From: M0108 sp049654905
GTDB lineage: Bacteria > Pseudomonadota > Gammaproteobacteria > Chromatiales > Chromatiaceae
Length of the DNA stretch: 40,278 nucleotides
Assembly (NCBI GenBank): GCA_049654905.1
Contig: JBASIS010000272.1
Span: 1-40,278 of the forward strand
Direction: 5' to 3'
The notes beneath the pieces were generated by a model. It was not told the origin of the DNA. It was given only the letters and a program-made list of their open reading frames with translations, and ran no database searches. This document shows positions 23,012-31,838 of the stretch, piece by piece. Both the position numbers and the translations under genes were made by a program. Every line of letters starts with the position of its first letter. Position 1 is the stretch's first letter.

Positions 23012-24378
23012 GGTGTCATACCGGCCGGCTGGCCCGGTGGGGCGGGGGGCGCCCACCGAAAGCTATAGAGGATGCCGCAGAAGAGCACCAGGAAGAGACC
23101 GAAGTCCAGGCGGATCAGGCGAAAGTCATAGAGGCAAAAGAGCAGGGTCAGGATGCCCCCCAGGAGCAGAAAGCCAAACAGAGGGGGATCCGGGACGCGC
23201 CGCCGCATCACCCCATAGCTCCGCACCATGAGGGCGAGGAAGAGGCCGGCAAAGGCCAGGCCCGGCACCCCGAAGCGCACCCAAATTTCGAGGGGCACAC
23301 TGTGCAGATGGGCCCACTCCGGGGCATGGGCGCGGTCATAAGCCGACCAGTCCAGCACCCCGGCGGGGACCAGATCCAGGGGACCGCGGGTGCCGGGCCC
23401 CCAGCCCAGCAGGGGGCGCTCCCGGATCAGGGCGACCCCAATCCGGTAGAGATTGAGCCGGGTGCCAGAGGAGGAGCCATAGTCGTACTGCCCCTGGGCG
23501 TCGGGCTGGGTCAGGGCCGCGACATCGCCGGCGATCCGGTCGCCGCTGGTCCAGAGGACGGCACCTGCCAGGGCCAGCAGCAGCACGGCACCGAGGAGGG
23601 ACAGGCCCAGGCGACGCCGCGTCCCGCTGCACGGGGTCCCGTCGGTCCGGGCGCGAACCAGCGGGGAGACCAGCATGACCAGGCCCAGGGCCAGCACCGC
23701 CCCCCGGGTCTGCAAGACCAGGAGGATGGCGAGGAGGAGGGCCACGCCCGTGGTCCAGAGGCCCCAGCCCAGGAGTGGCCGGGGCCGGCCCGCGAGGCTC
23801 AGCCCGGTAATCTCGCGCCGAAAGCTGAAGAATCCCAGCAGGGCGATGGAGACCAGGAAGCCGAGGCCGAGGGCGGTAAAGCCGAAGTCGCCCCGGGCCG
23901 CGAAGCCGACCTGCCCGCGCAGCAGGGCGAGGATGGCCGCCACATCGTCCCCATCCGCCCGCTGCACCATCCCGACCAGCAGCCCCAGGAGAGCCGCCAC
24001 CAGCACCCAGCGAATGCGGACGGGATCACCGCGCAGCCACCAAGCCGGGATGAAGAAGAGGAGGGGCCGAATCCAGCCCGGTATGGCGGACCACTGCTGA
24101 GCGGCGAGGTCGGGAAACAGCAGCGCCGCCCGCCCGGCCAGGAAGGTTGTCAGCAGGACTCCGGCGAGCAGGAGCCAGAGGGCCGGGTCTCGCCGCCAGC
24201 TGACCCCGGCGCGGCGCCCCTCCAGGAGCCACAGCAGGCCGAGCAGGGCCAGGGCCAGATTGGCGATCGCCGTCATACTCCAGGCGGAGAAGGCGAAGAG
24301 GACCAGGAGCGGCAGGGCCAGGCGGTCCCGGCGGCCGGGGCCCCGCGGCAGGGCGGTCACGGCAGGGAGGGCCATCAT
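23008..24378 (-). CDS. O-antigen ligase/polymerase (Wzy_C / WaaL family)
   Basis: This 456-residue inner-membrane protein has around ten to twelve hydrophobic helices. Between the later helices lies a large periplasmic loop with G-T-R-L-N-L-Y-R-I-G, then R-P-L-L-G-W-G-P-G-T and, after a gap, H-L-H-S-V-P-L-E-I-W. The R-x-x-x-x-G-x-G and H-N/H-S elements are the usual catalytic-loop signature of the Wzy_C family. It either polymerises repeat units in the periplasm or transfers a glycan to a lipid or protein acceptor. ATG 24378 (M-M-A-L-P) overlaps the previous stop. The same family includes PglL/PilO protein glycosyltransferases, so the acceptor is open. Confidence 0.88.
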   Translation of the reverse strand: MMALPAVTALPRGPGRRDRLALPLLVLFAFSAWSMTAIANLALALLGLLWLLEGRRAGVSWRRDPALWLLLAGVLLTTFLAGRAALLFPDLAAQQWSAIPGWIRPLLFFIPAWWLRGDPVRIRWVLVAALLGLLVGMVQRADGDDVAAILALLRGQVGFAARGDFGFTALGLGFLVSIALLGFFSFRREITGLSLAGRPRPLLGWGLWTTGVALLLAILLVLQTRGAVLALGLVMLVSPLVRARTDGTPCSGTRRRLGLSLLGAVLLLALAGAVLWTSGDRIAGDVAALTQPDAQGQYDYGSSSGTRLNLYRIGVALIRERPLLGWGPGTRGPLDLVPAGVLDWSAYDRAHAPEWAHLHSVPLEIWVRFGVPGLAFAGLFLALMVRSYGVMRRRVPDPPLFGFLLLGGILTLLFCLYDFRLIRLDFGLFLVLFCGILYSFRWAPPAPPGQPAGMTP

Positions 24379-25292
24379 GGGGTTAGCGGTCCGGGGATGA
24401 GGCGCTGGGCGTCCATGACGAGCAGGCCCTGGTGCCAATCCAGATGGTGCAGGGCGCGCCAGCCGCCACTCGCCGCGCCGGTCGTCTGCCAGACCCGCCG
24501 TTCACGATAGTGTCCGGGGGTGAGGGCCTGCACCTGATGCAGGACCAGGCCATAGCCGTAGCGTGGCACCGAATTCTGGGCCGGACGCAAGAGGCGGCCC
24601 TGCTCATCGACAAAGACCCGACCGCCGGGCCGACCGCCCCCATAGTCCCGCACCAGGGGGTTGCGGGCATGGGGGAGCCAGCGCTCGCTCAGGGGTGAGT
24701 CCGCATGGAAGGCCAGGAGCGAGTTATTGAGCCGCGCCCTGCCCTGCCGCGCGCTACAGAAGAGCCACCAGCGCCCCTCGTACTCGAAGAGGGTCGCATC
24801 CGCCGCCTGGAGCCCCTCGATCAAGGTCCTGACGCGGGTCCAACGGTCGGGGAAGGACTGGCAGCGATACAGGTCCACCCGGCGGGAGGCCGCCGACTCG
24901 GGGACCATATAGAGCTCATCCTCGAAGCTGAACAAAAAGGGGTAGGACAGATGCCGGTCCTCGTCCAGAACGGGCACGGCCGGTCCCAGGGGCGTCAGGT
25001 CTGGGCCCAATTCGAGGACGCTGATCCGGCCGCGCTGGGTGTGGAAGGGATATTCCTCCAGAAAGATAAAGCGCCGCCTGCCCAGTGACCAGGCGAAGGG
25101 GTCCGCCCAAAAGGTATCCGCCGGGGGCCAGAGGGGGGTCAGCCCCGCGGGGTCCGGATGACTCCAGGCCTCCCGTGCGCGCAAGCCCGCAAGCAGGAAC
25201 CACTGAGGCCACTGGGTACGCTCATTCTGGGCATCGCGGCGTTTCTGGAGGGCGCGGACCAGACGGGAGTGAATGCCTAGCAAGGGTTGCAT
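24375..25292 (-). CDS. Five-bladed beta-propeller protein, GINT1-N-like, in polysaccharide operon
   Basis: This 305-residue cytoplasmic protein has no signal peptide. The signature W-A-D-P-F-A-W followed by F-I-F-L-E-E-Y and R-G-R-I-S-V-L-E-L, then L-S-Y-P-F-L-F-x-x-E-D-E-L-Y-M-V-P-E-S, is that of the GH43-like beta-propeller found at the N-terminus of glucosamine inositolphosphorylceramide transferase and in many bacterial polysaccharide clusters. Repeated aromatic/acidic blade motifs (Y-E-G-R-W-W-L-F) continue to the end. Relatives are thought to be sugar- or formyl-transferase-linked domains, but a function has not been shown for the bacterial stand-alone form as far as I know. Its stop overlaps the ligase ATG, and it lies 21 bp after the acyltransferase gene. 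Confidence 0.8.
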   Translation of the reverse strand: MQPLLGIHSRLVRALQKRRDAQNERTQWPQWFLLAGLRAREAWSHPDPAGLTPLWPPADTFWADPFAWSLGRRRFIFLEEYPFHTQRGRISVLELGPDLTPLGPAVPVLDEDRHLSYPFLFSFEDELYMVPESAASRRVDLYRCQSFPDRWTRVRTLIEGLQAADATLFEYEGRWWLFCSARQGRARLNNSLLAFHADSPLSERWLPHARNPLVRDYGGGRPGGRVFVDEQGRLLRPAQNSVPRYGYGLVLHQVQALTPGHYRERRVWQTTGAASGGWRALHHLDWHQGLLVMDAQRLIPGPLTP

Positions 25293-25313
25293 GGGGTTAG
25301 ACTCTCGCCGACC

Positions 25314-26384
25314 TCAACCACCGTCGCCATCACCCTGGGTGACGTAGATCCGCTCGGCGGCCGCCGGCAGACCGCGGACCATCAGGGGGTGGGGTTGGCC
25401 GGCCTTATCCAGAGGCGGGGTAAAACCCATGGAGCCGAGGATGGCGGCGACGCCGTTCCCGCCGGCAAAGGTCTCGACCTTCTCCGCCCGCCAGTCGCGC
25501 AGCCAGCGCAGGGCGCCGCTCAAAAGGGCGCGGATCGCCTCGGTATCCTCGGGGGCGGTCAGCAGGTCCACGAACTTGGCCCGGCGCCGGCCCCGGGTTT
25601 GATAGGTGAGCAGTACCAGGTAGCCACGCAGCTCTTCCCCAGCCCCGGTCGTGAGGACCCGGTAGTCGCCTTCCGGGTGCTGTCGATACCGCCAGTCCAG
25701 CGTCCGGGCATCGCGCCGGCAGAGGGCGGCATACCGGCCTCGGACCTGTTCCCACAGGCGATCGAAACGGGGGTCGAACCCCCCCGTCAGGACCTCGATC
25801 GGCAGCCGGGACCGGGGGCCGATGGGCAGGGCCAGATCCGCCACCGTGCCGATCAGCCCCCCCAGCGGCCGGCCCAGGCCGCGGGCCAGGGTATGGCGTA
25901 GCGAGACCCGGCGCCGTAGGGAATAGGTGCCCGGCAGGGCGATGAAACCGATGCGGTGCAGAATGACCATCATGGGATCGGCGATGTGCTTGGCGAGCTG
26001 AATGGGCCCCGCGGCGGGGTGGTCAAGGAGGGCGGCGGCGATGCCCTGGGTGAAGTCGGGCCCCCTGCCGGCCTGGCGCCGCTGGTCGCGGAGGGCCTGG
26101 CGCATCAGGCCCCAGTGGGTGAGCACCTCCACGCACCAGTGGGCCGTGACCGGCTCTCCCCCCAGCTGCAGCCCGGCGGGAATGGTGGCCAGATTGCCAA
26201 TGATCTGGCCGCGCCAATCGGCGACGACCCCTCGATAGCCTGGGGTTGGCAGACGGGGGTCCTGGTGCCACTGCCAGTCCCAGAGCCGTTCCGCCCGCGC
26301 CGCGGGCTCGGGACCGAAGACCTCCGCCATGCGGGCAATGATCTGGGGCCGATCCGCGTCCGTCCCGGGTCTGATCTCAATCAT
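25314..26384 (-). CDS. GNAT-fold N-acyltransferase in polysaccharide operon
   Basis: This 356-residue protein opens M-I-E-I-R-P-G-T-D-A-D-R-P-Q-I, the first strand and helix of a GNAT acetyltransferase. The long middle region and the C-terminal half (Y-R-V-L-T-T-G, G-Y-L-V-L-L-T-Y, F-V-D-L-L-T-A-P, L-R-A-L-type helix) fit a second, degenerate GNAT-like half, as in double-GNAT proteins of exopolysaccharide clusters. I do not see a clean Q/R-x-x-G-x-G/A acetyl-CoA loop, so activity is unproven. It probably acylates an amino sugar of the glycan. It is the second gene of the operon (31 bp after the large exported protein). Confidence 0.65.
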   Translation of the reverse strand: MIEIRPGTDADRPQIIARMAEVFGPEPAARAERLWDWQWHQDPRLPTPGYRGVVADWRGQIIGNLATIPAGLQLGGEPVTAHWCVEVLTHWGLMRQALRDQRRQAGRGPDFTQGIAAALLDHPAAGPIQLAKHIADPMMVILHRIGFIALPGTYSLRRRVSLRHTLARGLGRPLGGLIGTVADLALPIGPRSRLPIEVLTGGFDPRFDRLWEQVRGRYAALCRRDARTLDWRYRQHPEGDYRVLTTGAGEELRGYLVLLTYQTRGRRRAKFVDLLTAPEDTEAIRALLSGALRWLRDWRAEKVETFAGGNGVAAILGSMGFTPPLDKAGQPHPLMVRGLPAAAERIYVTQGDGDGG

Positions 26385-26415
26385 GGTCGACTCCGCCTGC
26401 TGTCCGGACGCGGCG

Positions 26416-29400
26416 CTAGCGATTCATACCGCGCACGGGGCTGGCCGAGTTGTTGAGGAGCGGGGTTAGATCCTTGCCGTTGACCACCACCTCGCCCCGG
26501 CTGTTGGCTTCCAGGGCGAAGCTGAGCATCTGGCCACCCTCCGCGGTGGGACGCTCGATGCCCACCAGCCGCAGGAAGGCCACCAGGGCGGCCAGGTTCT
26601 CGCGCTCGGCGGGGTCCGCGGCCTCGTCCATGAATCGGGCCAGGGCATCGAGATTGCGCAGTTCGATGTTCGCGGTCAGGCTCCCCTCGGGCAAGGCCTG
26701 GGGCGTAGCCGGGACCTGGGTCAGTGCCTGGCCTTGCAGCCGCATCCCGCCGGCGGGCAGATCGACCTTGAGGTCGTTGATGTCGAGCCGGACCGGCTGG
26801 GTGCCCATCAGCGTGAGGGCGGCCAGAGGATCGGGTGCCTCCCCCAGGGAGACGGCCAACAGCTCGGCCAGGGGCAAGCCGCTCAGGACCAGATCGAGAT
26901 TGACCGTCCGTGGCGCCCAGGGTGGCAGCACCGGCTCCAGGCCCGAGACGCCCTCTTGTGAATAGGCCAAGGCCAGGACGGGCACCGGGGACTCCAACCC
27001 CTTCAGGGCCAGATGGAGCCTGAGGCCCTCGATGGCCAGGGGGGCCTCCGCGGGCAGGGTAGCCCGGAGGCCGTTGGTCGCGAGGGTGACTTCGAGGCCA
27101 CCCATGACGCGGGGCAACCACTCCGGCAAGGCCGCGGGGCCGGCGGCTGGATGTTGGAGGGCAAACAGGACCGCCTCGACCAGGTTGGCGAGCGCCAATC
27201 GCTCGACGCCGACCTCGAAACGCGCCTCCCCCAACGCGACCTGGCTAGCCTCCGCCATCAGGTCCAGCCCCTTGATGTGGTATTGCAGCCGCAGATCCCG
27301 CCCCAGGGGCTGATCCAGGGGCGGCGCGACGGAGCCCGCCAGGCCGAACTCGCCCAGACGTAGGTACTCGCCCGCGCCATCGAGAGGCATGGCCAGATCG
27401 GTCAAGAGCCATTCGCCCCGCGCCTGGCCGCTGGCCCGCAGATAGGCCTCCACCAGGGCGCCGACCTCTTCCAGCAAGGAGACGGGTTCCTGAAGCTGCA
27501 GGGCCTCTAGCCGTCCCGAGAGGGCCTCCAGCATAGTGAGATCCATGTCGGCATAGTCGGCATCCAGCCGCCATCCGCCCAGATGGCCCAGTTCCTGGCC
27601 TTGCGCATCGCGCCCCGCCAGGTCAGCGAGCCTGAGTCGCAAACTCCCACCCCAACGGCCCGCGGCATTGGGTGTCAGCTTGACCGCCAGGGTAAATTCC
27701 CCAAGACTCAGGCTGGCCAGGGGGCTGGCCTCCTCGCCCGCTGGGGGCGTCGTGGCGCCGACCCCCAGGGCCTGGTAAAGGCCCGCCAGCCGTGCCGGCG
27801 GGTCCAGGCGCAACTCGACCCCCGCCAACCGCAGGTCGATCGCCGTCGTCAGGCCGGAGTCCGGGTCCAGTTCCAGGGCAAAGTCGCGCCGCGCCAGGGT
27901 CAGCCGGGCGACATCCCCTCCGGCATCCCCGGGAATCCAGAGGGTGGCCGGCCCTGCCAGGGTGAAGCGCCAGTGCCCCTTGATGGTCTCCGGAGGGCGG
28001 GCCAGCAACGCCAGGGTGCCAAGTTCGAGTTGCTGCCCCTCGGCCTCCGCCGAGGTGTCCTTCAGACGGGCAAAGGGGAGCCAGAGCCGCAGGGTGCCAT
28101 CGGCCGCCTCCCGGACCTCGAGCTCGCCGCCGGCGGCGAGGCCGGATTCAGGCCCCAGCCCCTGCTGGACAAGGGCCAGGATCTTGGCCGCCCGATCGGA
28201 CAAGGGGGGTGACATCCGGGGGTTACCTTGGGCATCGAGCGTGGCCAGCCAGAGGCCTGGGGCGCCTGGCGCCTGGCCAGAGGCACTCAGGCCCGCGGCC
28301 AGCACCCCGACCGGGCGTGACAGGAGGGCGGTGAAGCGATCCGCGCCCTCGCCACCATAGTGGCGCACCCAGAGGGCCTCGCCGGCGGGGTTGAGGCGCG
28401 CCAGCCAGGCATCGCCACCCCGGGTCTCCCCCCCCAGCCAATAGCCGCCCTCCTCGGCCGGGGCCAGGCCAAGCAGGGAGCGGACGGGTGCCACGCCATC
28501 GCCGGCCAGTCGCGGCTGCTGTTCGGAGAGGATTTCCCCCCGACCATCGACCCGGCGCAGCCAGACCTCACCACCCTCGGCCGGGTGCCCCGCCAGCAGG
28601 ACGGCGCCATCCGCCAGACGCAGCAGGGCCACGACAGCGCCGCTGCCTGCCGGGCCATAGGTGCGCTGCCAGTCGATCCGTCCCGTCGCATCGACCCGGG
28701 CCAGCCAGGCGGCCTGGGCCGGCTCCAGGCTGGCGCCAGCCACCAACCAGCCATCGCCATCCCGGATCAGGGCCCGGACGGACCTGGCTCCCGTGGCTTC
28801 CAACCGCCATCCGGAGGAACCATCCGCCGGAACGGAGGTGAGGAGGCCGACCTCGGTCCCCTCCGCGCGCCGGGTCTGCCCTACGGCAAGCCCCATACCA
28901 GCGTCGCCTACCGCCAACCCCAGCAGGCGGTCGGTGCCCTCCGGATGGGCTTCGGCCGAAGTCGTGCTCCGGGACCAGAGGGGCTCGCCCGCCGCGTCCA
29001 GGGCCATCAGGAAACCCGGCCGGGCCGGGCCTAAATCGCCGGCCAACAAGAGGCCGCCATTCGGCAGGGCATCCACCCCCTGGACCTGGAGGTCGAAGGG
29101 ACCGGCCAGGACTTGCGTCCAGATTGGCAAACCCTGGGGGTCAAAACGCGCGACCCAGGCCTCGCGACCCGCGGGCCCGGGTACCGTGCCCGCCAGGACA
29201 TAACCGCCATCCGCCATGGCCGCCAGCCGAGGTTGTCCCGCGCCCGACCAAGGGAGGGGGTCTTGCCAGCCCCGTCCCCATAGCCGCATGCCCGGAGAAC
29301 CGGACCAGATCCGGGGCGTTGGGGTGACCTCGGCCTGCTGGCGAGCCCCCGGCCCCTCTTGCGCCCCGGTAACGAGGGGTGCCATGACCATGAGGGCGAA

Positions 29401-29442
29401 GCCAATCAGCCAGCCCCCGAGAATGGCGCGGATGCGGTACAT
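26416..29442 (-). CDS. Large exported protein: N-terminal beta-propeller plus AsmA/DUF2125-like C-terminus
   Basis: This 1008-residue protein starts at ATG 29442, preceded by AGGAGA, with a signal peptide (L-I-G-F-A-L-M-V-M-A-P-L-V-T-G-A) cut near residue 27. Residues about 50-430 hold repeated units of the type G-G-Y-V-L-A-G ... A-W-V-A-R-F-D-P-Q-G ... W-T-Q, at least six of them, as in PQQ/WD-like propeller lipoproteins. Residues about 470-1008 are leucine-rich amphipathic strands resembling the AsmA/YdgA/DUF2125 group of periplasmic lipid- or envelope-associated proteins, ending with D-L-K-V-D-L-P-A-G-G and a final N-G-K-D-L. No catalytic motif is visible. It is the first gene of the glycan operon. 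A role in envelope lipid or glycan transport or sensing is inference. I do not know this domain pair from a named protein. Confidence 0.75.
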   Translation of the reverse strand: MYRIRAILGGWLIGFALMVMAPLVTGAQEGPGARQQAEVTPTPRIWSGSPGMRLWGRGWQDPLPWSGAGQPRLAAMADGGYVLAGTVPGPAGREAWVARFDPQGLPIWTQVLAGPFDLQVQGVDALPNGGLLLAGDLGPARPGFLMALDAAGEPLWSRSTTSAEAHPEGTDRLLGLAVGDAGMGLAVGQTRRAEGTEVGLLTSVPADGSSGWRLEATGARSVRALIRDGDGWLVAGASLEPAQAAWLARVDATGRIDWQRTYGPAGSGAVVALLRLADGAVLLAGHPAEGGEVWLRRVDGRGEILSEQQPRLAGDGVAPVRSLLGLAPAEEGGYWLGGETRGGDAWLARLNPAGEALWVRHYGGEGADRFTALLSRPVGVLAAGLSASGQAPGAPGLWLATLDAQGNPRMSPPLSDRAAKILALVQQGLGPESGLAAGGELEVREAADGTLRLWLPFARLKDTSAEAEGQQLELGTLALLARPPETIKGHWRFTLAGPATLWIPGDAGGDVARLTLARRDFALELDPDSGLTTAIDLRLAGVELRLDPPARLAGLYQALGVGATTPPAGEEASPLASLSLGEFTLAVKLTPNAAGRWGGSLRLRLADLAGRDAQGQELGHLGGWRLDADYADMDLTMLEALSGRLEALQLQEPVSLLEEVGALVEAYLRASGQARGEWLLTDLAMPLDGAGEYLRLGEFGLAGSVAPPLDQPLGRDLRLQYHIKGLDLMAEASQVALGEARFEVGVERLALANLVEAVLFALQHPAAGPAALPEWLPRVMGGLEVTLATNGLRATLPAEAPLAIEGLRLHLALKGLESPVPVLALAYSQEGVSGLEPVLPPWAPRTVNLDLVLSGLPLAELLAVSLGEAPDPLAALTLMGTQPVRLDINDLKVDLPAGGMRLQGQALTQVPATPQALPEGSLTANIELRNLDALARFMDEAADPAERENLAALVAFLRLVGIERPTAEGGQMLSFALEANSRGEVVVNGKDLTPLLNNSASPVRGMNR

Positions 29443-29668
29443 GGTGTCTCCTGAGAGCAGTGGGCGTGATACCGGACCATATTGCCCCAAGGCCCCGGGA
29501 TTTTCATCTGCCCGGGCTAATATTTGGCTCTCTTGCCCAACGCGGACACCCAGACAGCGACCGCAAGCCGGAGTATGGCCTGTTCAGGCCCCTCCGAGGG
29601 CAAACCGCCCGGCATTTTCCCGCCTCGGCCCCTCGACCTCGCGGCGCCGATCTGTCAACCTAATCGCC

Positions 29669-30370
29669 ATGAAAGCAAGGCACCCCTTTCGCGCCCCGGG
29701 CGGCACGGCGATACCGGATTCAGGCAGGCGGATTTCGGACCTCACCCATATCACGCTCGCCACCCTGGACCAGGCGGTGGACCTGGTGCGCGTCAATAAA
29801 CTCGCCGATGGCTCCCGGGAGGCCGCCTTTCTGCGGGCCTACCCGGCCCTGCTGGCGGCGATCAAAGCGACCGATCGCGCCGCCGATGCCTTTCTGCTCG
29901 CGGCGACCTTCGCCCATGGGTCCCTGCCAAGCAGTCTGCGCATTGAGCAGGGCTGGTTGACCGCGGCGGTGCAGGCCTTCAGCCGGTCGCGGGGCGAGCA
30001 GGCGAACTTTGCCGAGCAGGACGTTAACGCGGTCGCTGGCTGCCTCCAGTCTTTGGTAGCGGCCTCCCGGGTGCTGCATTTCGCCAACCCCGCCCTTTAC
30101 CCAACCTGGGATGCCCATGTCGAGGGCTTTCGGCGGGGCCTGGCGCCAACCCCCTATCACATGGCTCAAACCGCTAACTATGCCGCCTATGTCAAGGATA
30201 TCCAGAGCGTCAAGCGCGAGGATGGCTTTCTCGGCTTCCACTTCGATTATTGCGTTAATTACCAGGAACGCCTGCGCCAACTCGCCATCCCGCCCTACCC
30301 CCTGACGGATATGAGGGTGGTGGAATCGGCGGTGCGTGAGATCATTCTCGCCCAGGGCGGGCAGTTATAA
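29669..30370 (+). CDS. Uncharacterised protein with HhH-glycosylase-like segment
   Basis: This 233-residue protein starts at ATG 29669; the open frame extends upstream into non-coding-like sequence. It has no signal peptide or membrane helix and is mostly alpha-helical. The segment A-S-R-V-L-H-F-A-N-P-A-L-Y-P-T-W-D-A-H-V (about residues 132-151) resembles the 'S-K-x-L-H-F-x-x-P-x-x-x-P-x-x-D' stretch seen in some helix-hairpin-helix-like proteins, with the Asp in a catalytic-like position. That similarity is short, so I give no function. It is divergent from the glycan operon and 91 bp ahead of the next plus-strand gene. Confidence 0.65.
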   Translation: MKARHPFRAPGGTAIPDSGRRISDLTHITLATLDQAVDLVRVNKLADGSREAAFLRAYPALLAAIKATDRAADAFLLAATFAHGSLPSSLRIEQGWLTAAVQAFSRSRGEQANFAEQDVNAVAGCLQSLVAASRVLHFANPALYPTWDAHVEGFRRGLAPTPYHMAQTANYAAYVKDIQSVKREDGFLGFHFDYCVNYQERLRQLAIPPYPLTDMRVVESAVREIILAQGGQL

Positions 30371-30461
30371 AGACGTGCCGAGTACCCTGATGCGGTTAAA
30401 GATTCGTACCCGCGCTGATCCTTCACCCCCGGCCATCAACCCAGGCCCTTCGGAGAACCCC

Positions 30462-31067
30462 ATGCCACGCCACCTCGCTGCATCCCCGGCGGAGCAAACC
30501 CAGCCCACCCTCGGGGAAGAAAGCCTGCGGCTCATCCTCCTTGAGTTGCAAAGCGCCCGCGCCGAAACCCGTCACCAGTCAAACCGTCTGCGCCTCATGT
30601 CCCTGGGACTGGGGTCGATGGCGATCCTGGCGGGGTGGTCCGGCTACCAGGCCATTTCCAGCGCCGAGCCCCAGGCCGCCGTTACCGCGCCAGCGACCGC
30701 GATGAGCCCGGAGGCCCGTGCCGCCCAACGCCGGGAACTCCTGGCCATGCTGCCGGAGGCAACACGGGCGGAACTGGAGAAATTCGCTAAAGAGGCGGAA
30801 TGGCTGGACCATTACATGCAGACCTGGGAGCCCGATCAGGCCGGCGCCCTGGTGGCCCTGATGCTTTTTCGCATGACCAAGACCATGGATACCCTGCCGG
30901 AGATGGAGCAGAACATGCGCGTCATGAGCGGTCAAATGGCAGCCCTACCCGCCATCGTCGGCGAACTCAATCAAATCAACGTCAAAATGAGCGTTATCAC
31001 CAATAACCTGGACTCCACCATGGGCCGCGCCGGCCGCATGATTCCCTGGATGCCCTTCGCACCCTGA
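30462..31067 (+). CDS. Uncharacterised single-pass membrane protein with coiled-coil-like tail
   Basis: This 201-residue protein starts at ATG 30462 (M-P-R-H-L-A) with CGGAGA about 6 bases upstream. Residues 1-43 are charged and probably cytoplasmic. Residues about 44-66 (L-M-S-L-G-L-G-S-M-A-I-L-A-G-W-S-G-Y-Q) form a membrane helix. An Ala/Pro-rich linker and a long helical region rich in Met, Glu and Gln follow, with a pattern suggesting a coiled coil (M-E-Q-N-M-R-V-M-S-G-Q-M ... I-V-G-E-L-N-Q-I-N-V-K-M). It ends in R-M-I-P-W-M-P-F. No known domain is recognised. Membrane-anchored coiled-coil proteins of this size can be scaffolds; nothing more can be said. Confidence 0.65.
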   Translation: MPRHLAASPAEQTQPTLGEESLRLILLELQSARAETRHQSNRLRLMSLGLGSMAILAGWSGYQAISSAEPQAAVTAPATAMSPEARAAQRRELLAMLPEATRAELEKFAKEAEWLDHYMQTWEPDQAGALVALMLFRMTKTMDTLPEMEQNMRVMSGQMAALPAIVGELNQINVKMSVITNNLDSTMGRAGRMIPWMPFAP

Positions 31068-31218
31068 TGTATACCCAACAACACCTGAGTTTTCCGTTTT
31101 CCGGGCCGAAGAGGGACGGGCTCTGGGTAATCAGCCCTCCCGCCGACGAATCACCCCCCCGCCCTGGTCGCCTGAGAACGCCGGCGGCTTATCCCCACTT
31201 TTTCCAGGCCCCCGGCCG

Positions 31219-31545
31219 CTATTGGGATGAATCTCCCGGTCCCGCCCTTAGCCCGACCCTCGGCACCTTCAGGTGCAGCGCCGCCTTAGCCAGCAAGTGG
31301 GCGGAGACGGGGGCAGTGATGAAGAGAAAGAGGGTGACCAGGATCTCGTGCAGGCTGACGCCAGGGCACTGGGTACTGAAATAAATCGCGGAGGCGATCA
31401 GCAGGCTCCCCACCCCCAGGGTCGTGGCCTTGGTGGGGGCATGGAGACGGGTGTAAAAATCGGGCAGGCGCGCCAGCCCCAGGGCGCCGATGAAAGTAAA
31501 AATAGCCCCCGCCAGGATCAGTAAGGACAGCAGCAGTTCCAGCAT
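31219..31545 (-). CDS. mrpG: Mrp antiporter subunit G
   Basis: This is the 108-residue small subunit of the Mrp (Mnh/Pha) Na+/H+ or K+/H+ antiporter. It has three hydrophobic helices and the typical G-x-L-G-L-A-R-L-P-D-F-Y-T-R-L-H-A-P-T-K-A-T-T-L-G motif of MrpG/PhaG, followed by L-V-T-L-F-L-F-I-T-A-P-V-S-A-H-L-L. ATG 31545 is chosen; a longer frame overlaps mrpF. It is the last gene of the operon. There are 23 bp between the mrpF stop and this start. Confidence 0.95.
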   Translation of the reverse strand: MLELLLSLLILAGAIFTFIGALGLARLPDFYTRLHAPTKATTLGVGSLLIASAIYFSTQCPGVSLHEILVTLFLFITAPVSAHLLAKAALHLKVPRVGLRAGPGDSSQ

Positions 31546-31568
31546 CTTTAGAGACTCCCGGGGCCGGG

Positions 31569-31838
31569 CTAATCGATAATATCCCCGCGCAAGAGATACT
31601 TGCACAGGGCCACGGTGCTGACGAAGCCAATAAGGGCAATCAGCAAGGCGGCCTCGAAATAGAGGCCGGAACCCAAGCGGATGCCCAGCAGGATCAAGAG
31701 GGCGATGGCATTGATGGCAAGGGTGTCCAGGGCCAGGATGCGATCCGGGGCACTGGGACCCACCAGGAGACGCCAAAAGCCGAGGGCGATCGCCACAGCC
31801 ACCAGGGCAAAGGCTATGTTCAGGACGATGGCGAGCAT
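31569..31838 (-). CDS. mrpF: Mrp antiporter subunit F
   Basis: This 89-residue protein has three membrane helices. The motif G-P-S-A-P-D-R-I-L-A-L-D-T-L-A-I-N, with its conserved Asp-Arg and Asp, is characteristic of MrpF/MnhF/PhaF. The start overlaps the end of mrpE by 19 bp, which implies translational coupling. It is a structural subunit of the antiporter complex in the inner membrane. Confidence 0.95.
   Translation of the reverse strand: MLAIVLNIAFALVAVAIALGFWRLLVGPSAPDRILALDTLAINAIALLILLGIRLGSGLYFEAALLIALIGFVSTVALCKYLLRGDIID

Noticed and set aside
23302..24510. 402-residue plus-strand frame opposite the ligase/polymerase gene
   Set aside because: Gln/Gly/Glu/Pro-rich shadow of a transmembrane gene; no start signal or domain.
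31219..31776. 185-residue extension of mrpG
   Set aside because: The extra N-terminal part overlaps mrpF in another frame; the MrpG family start is at 31545.
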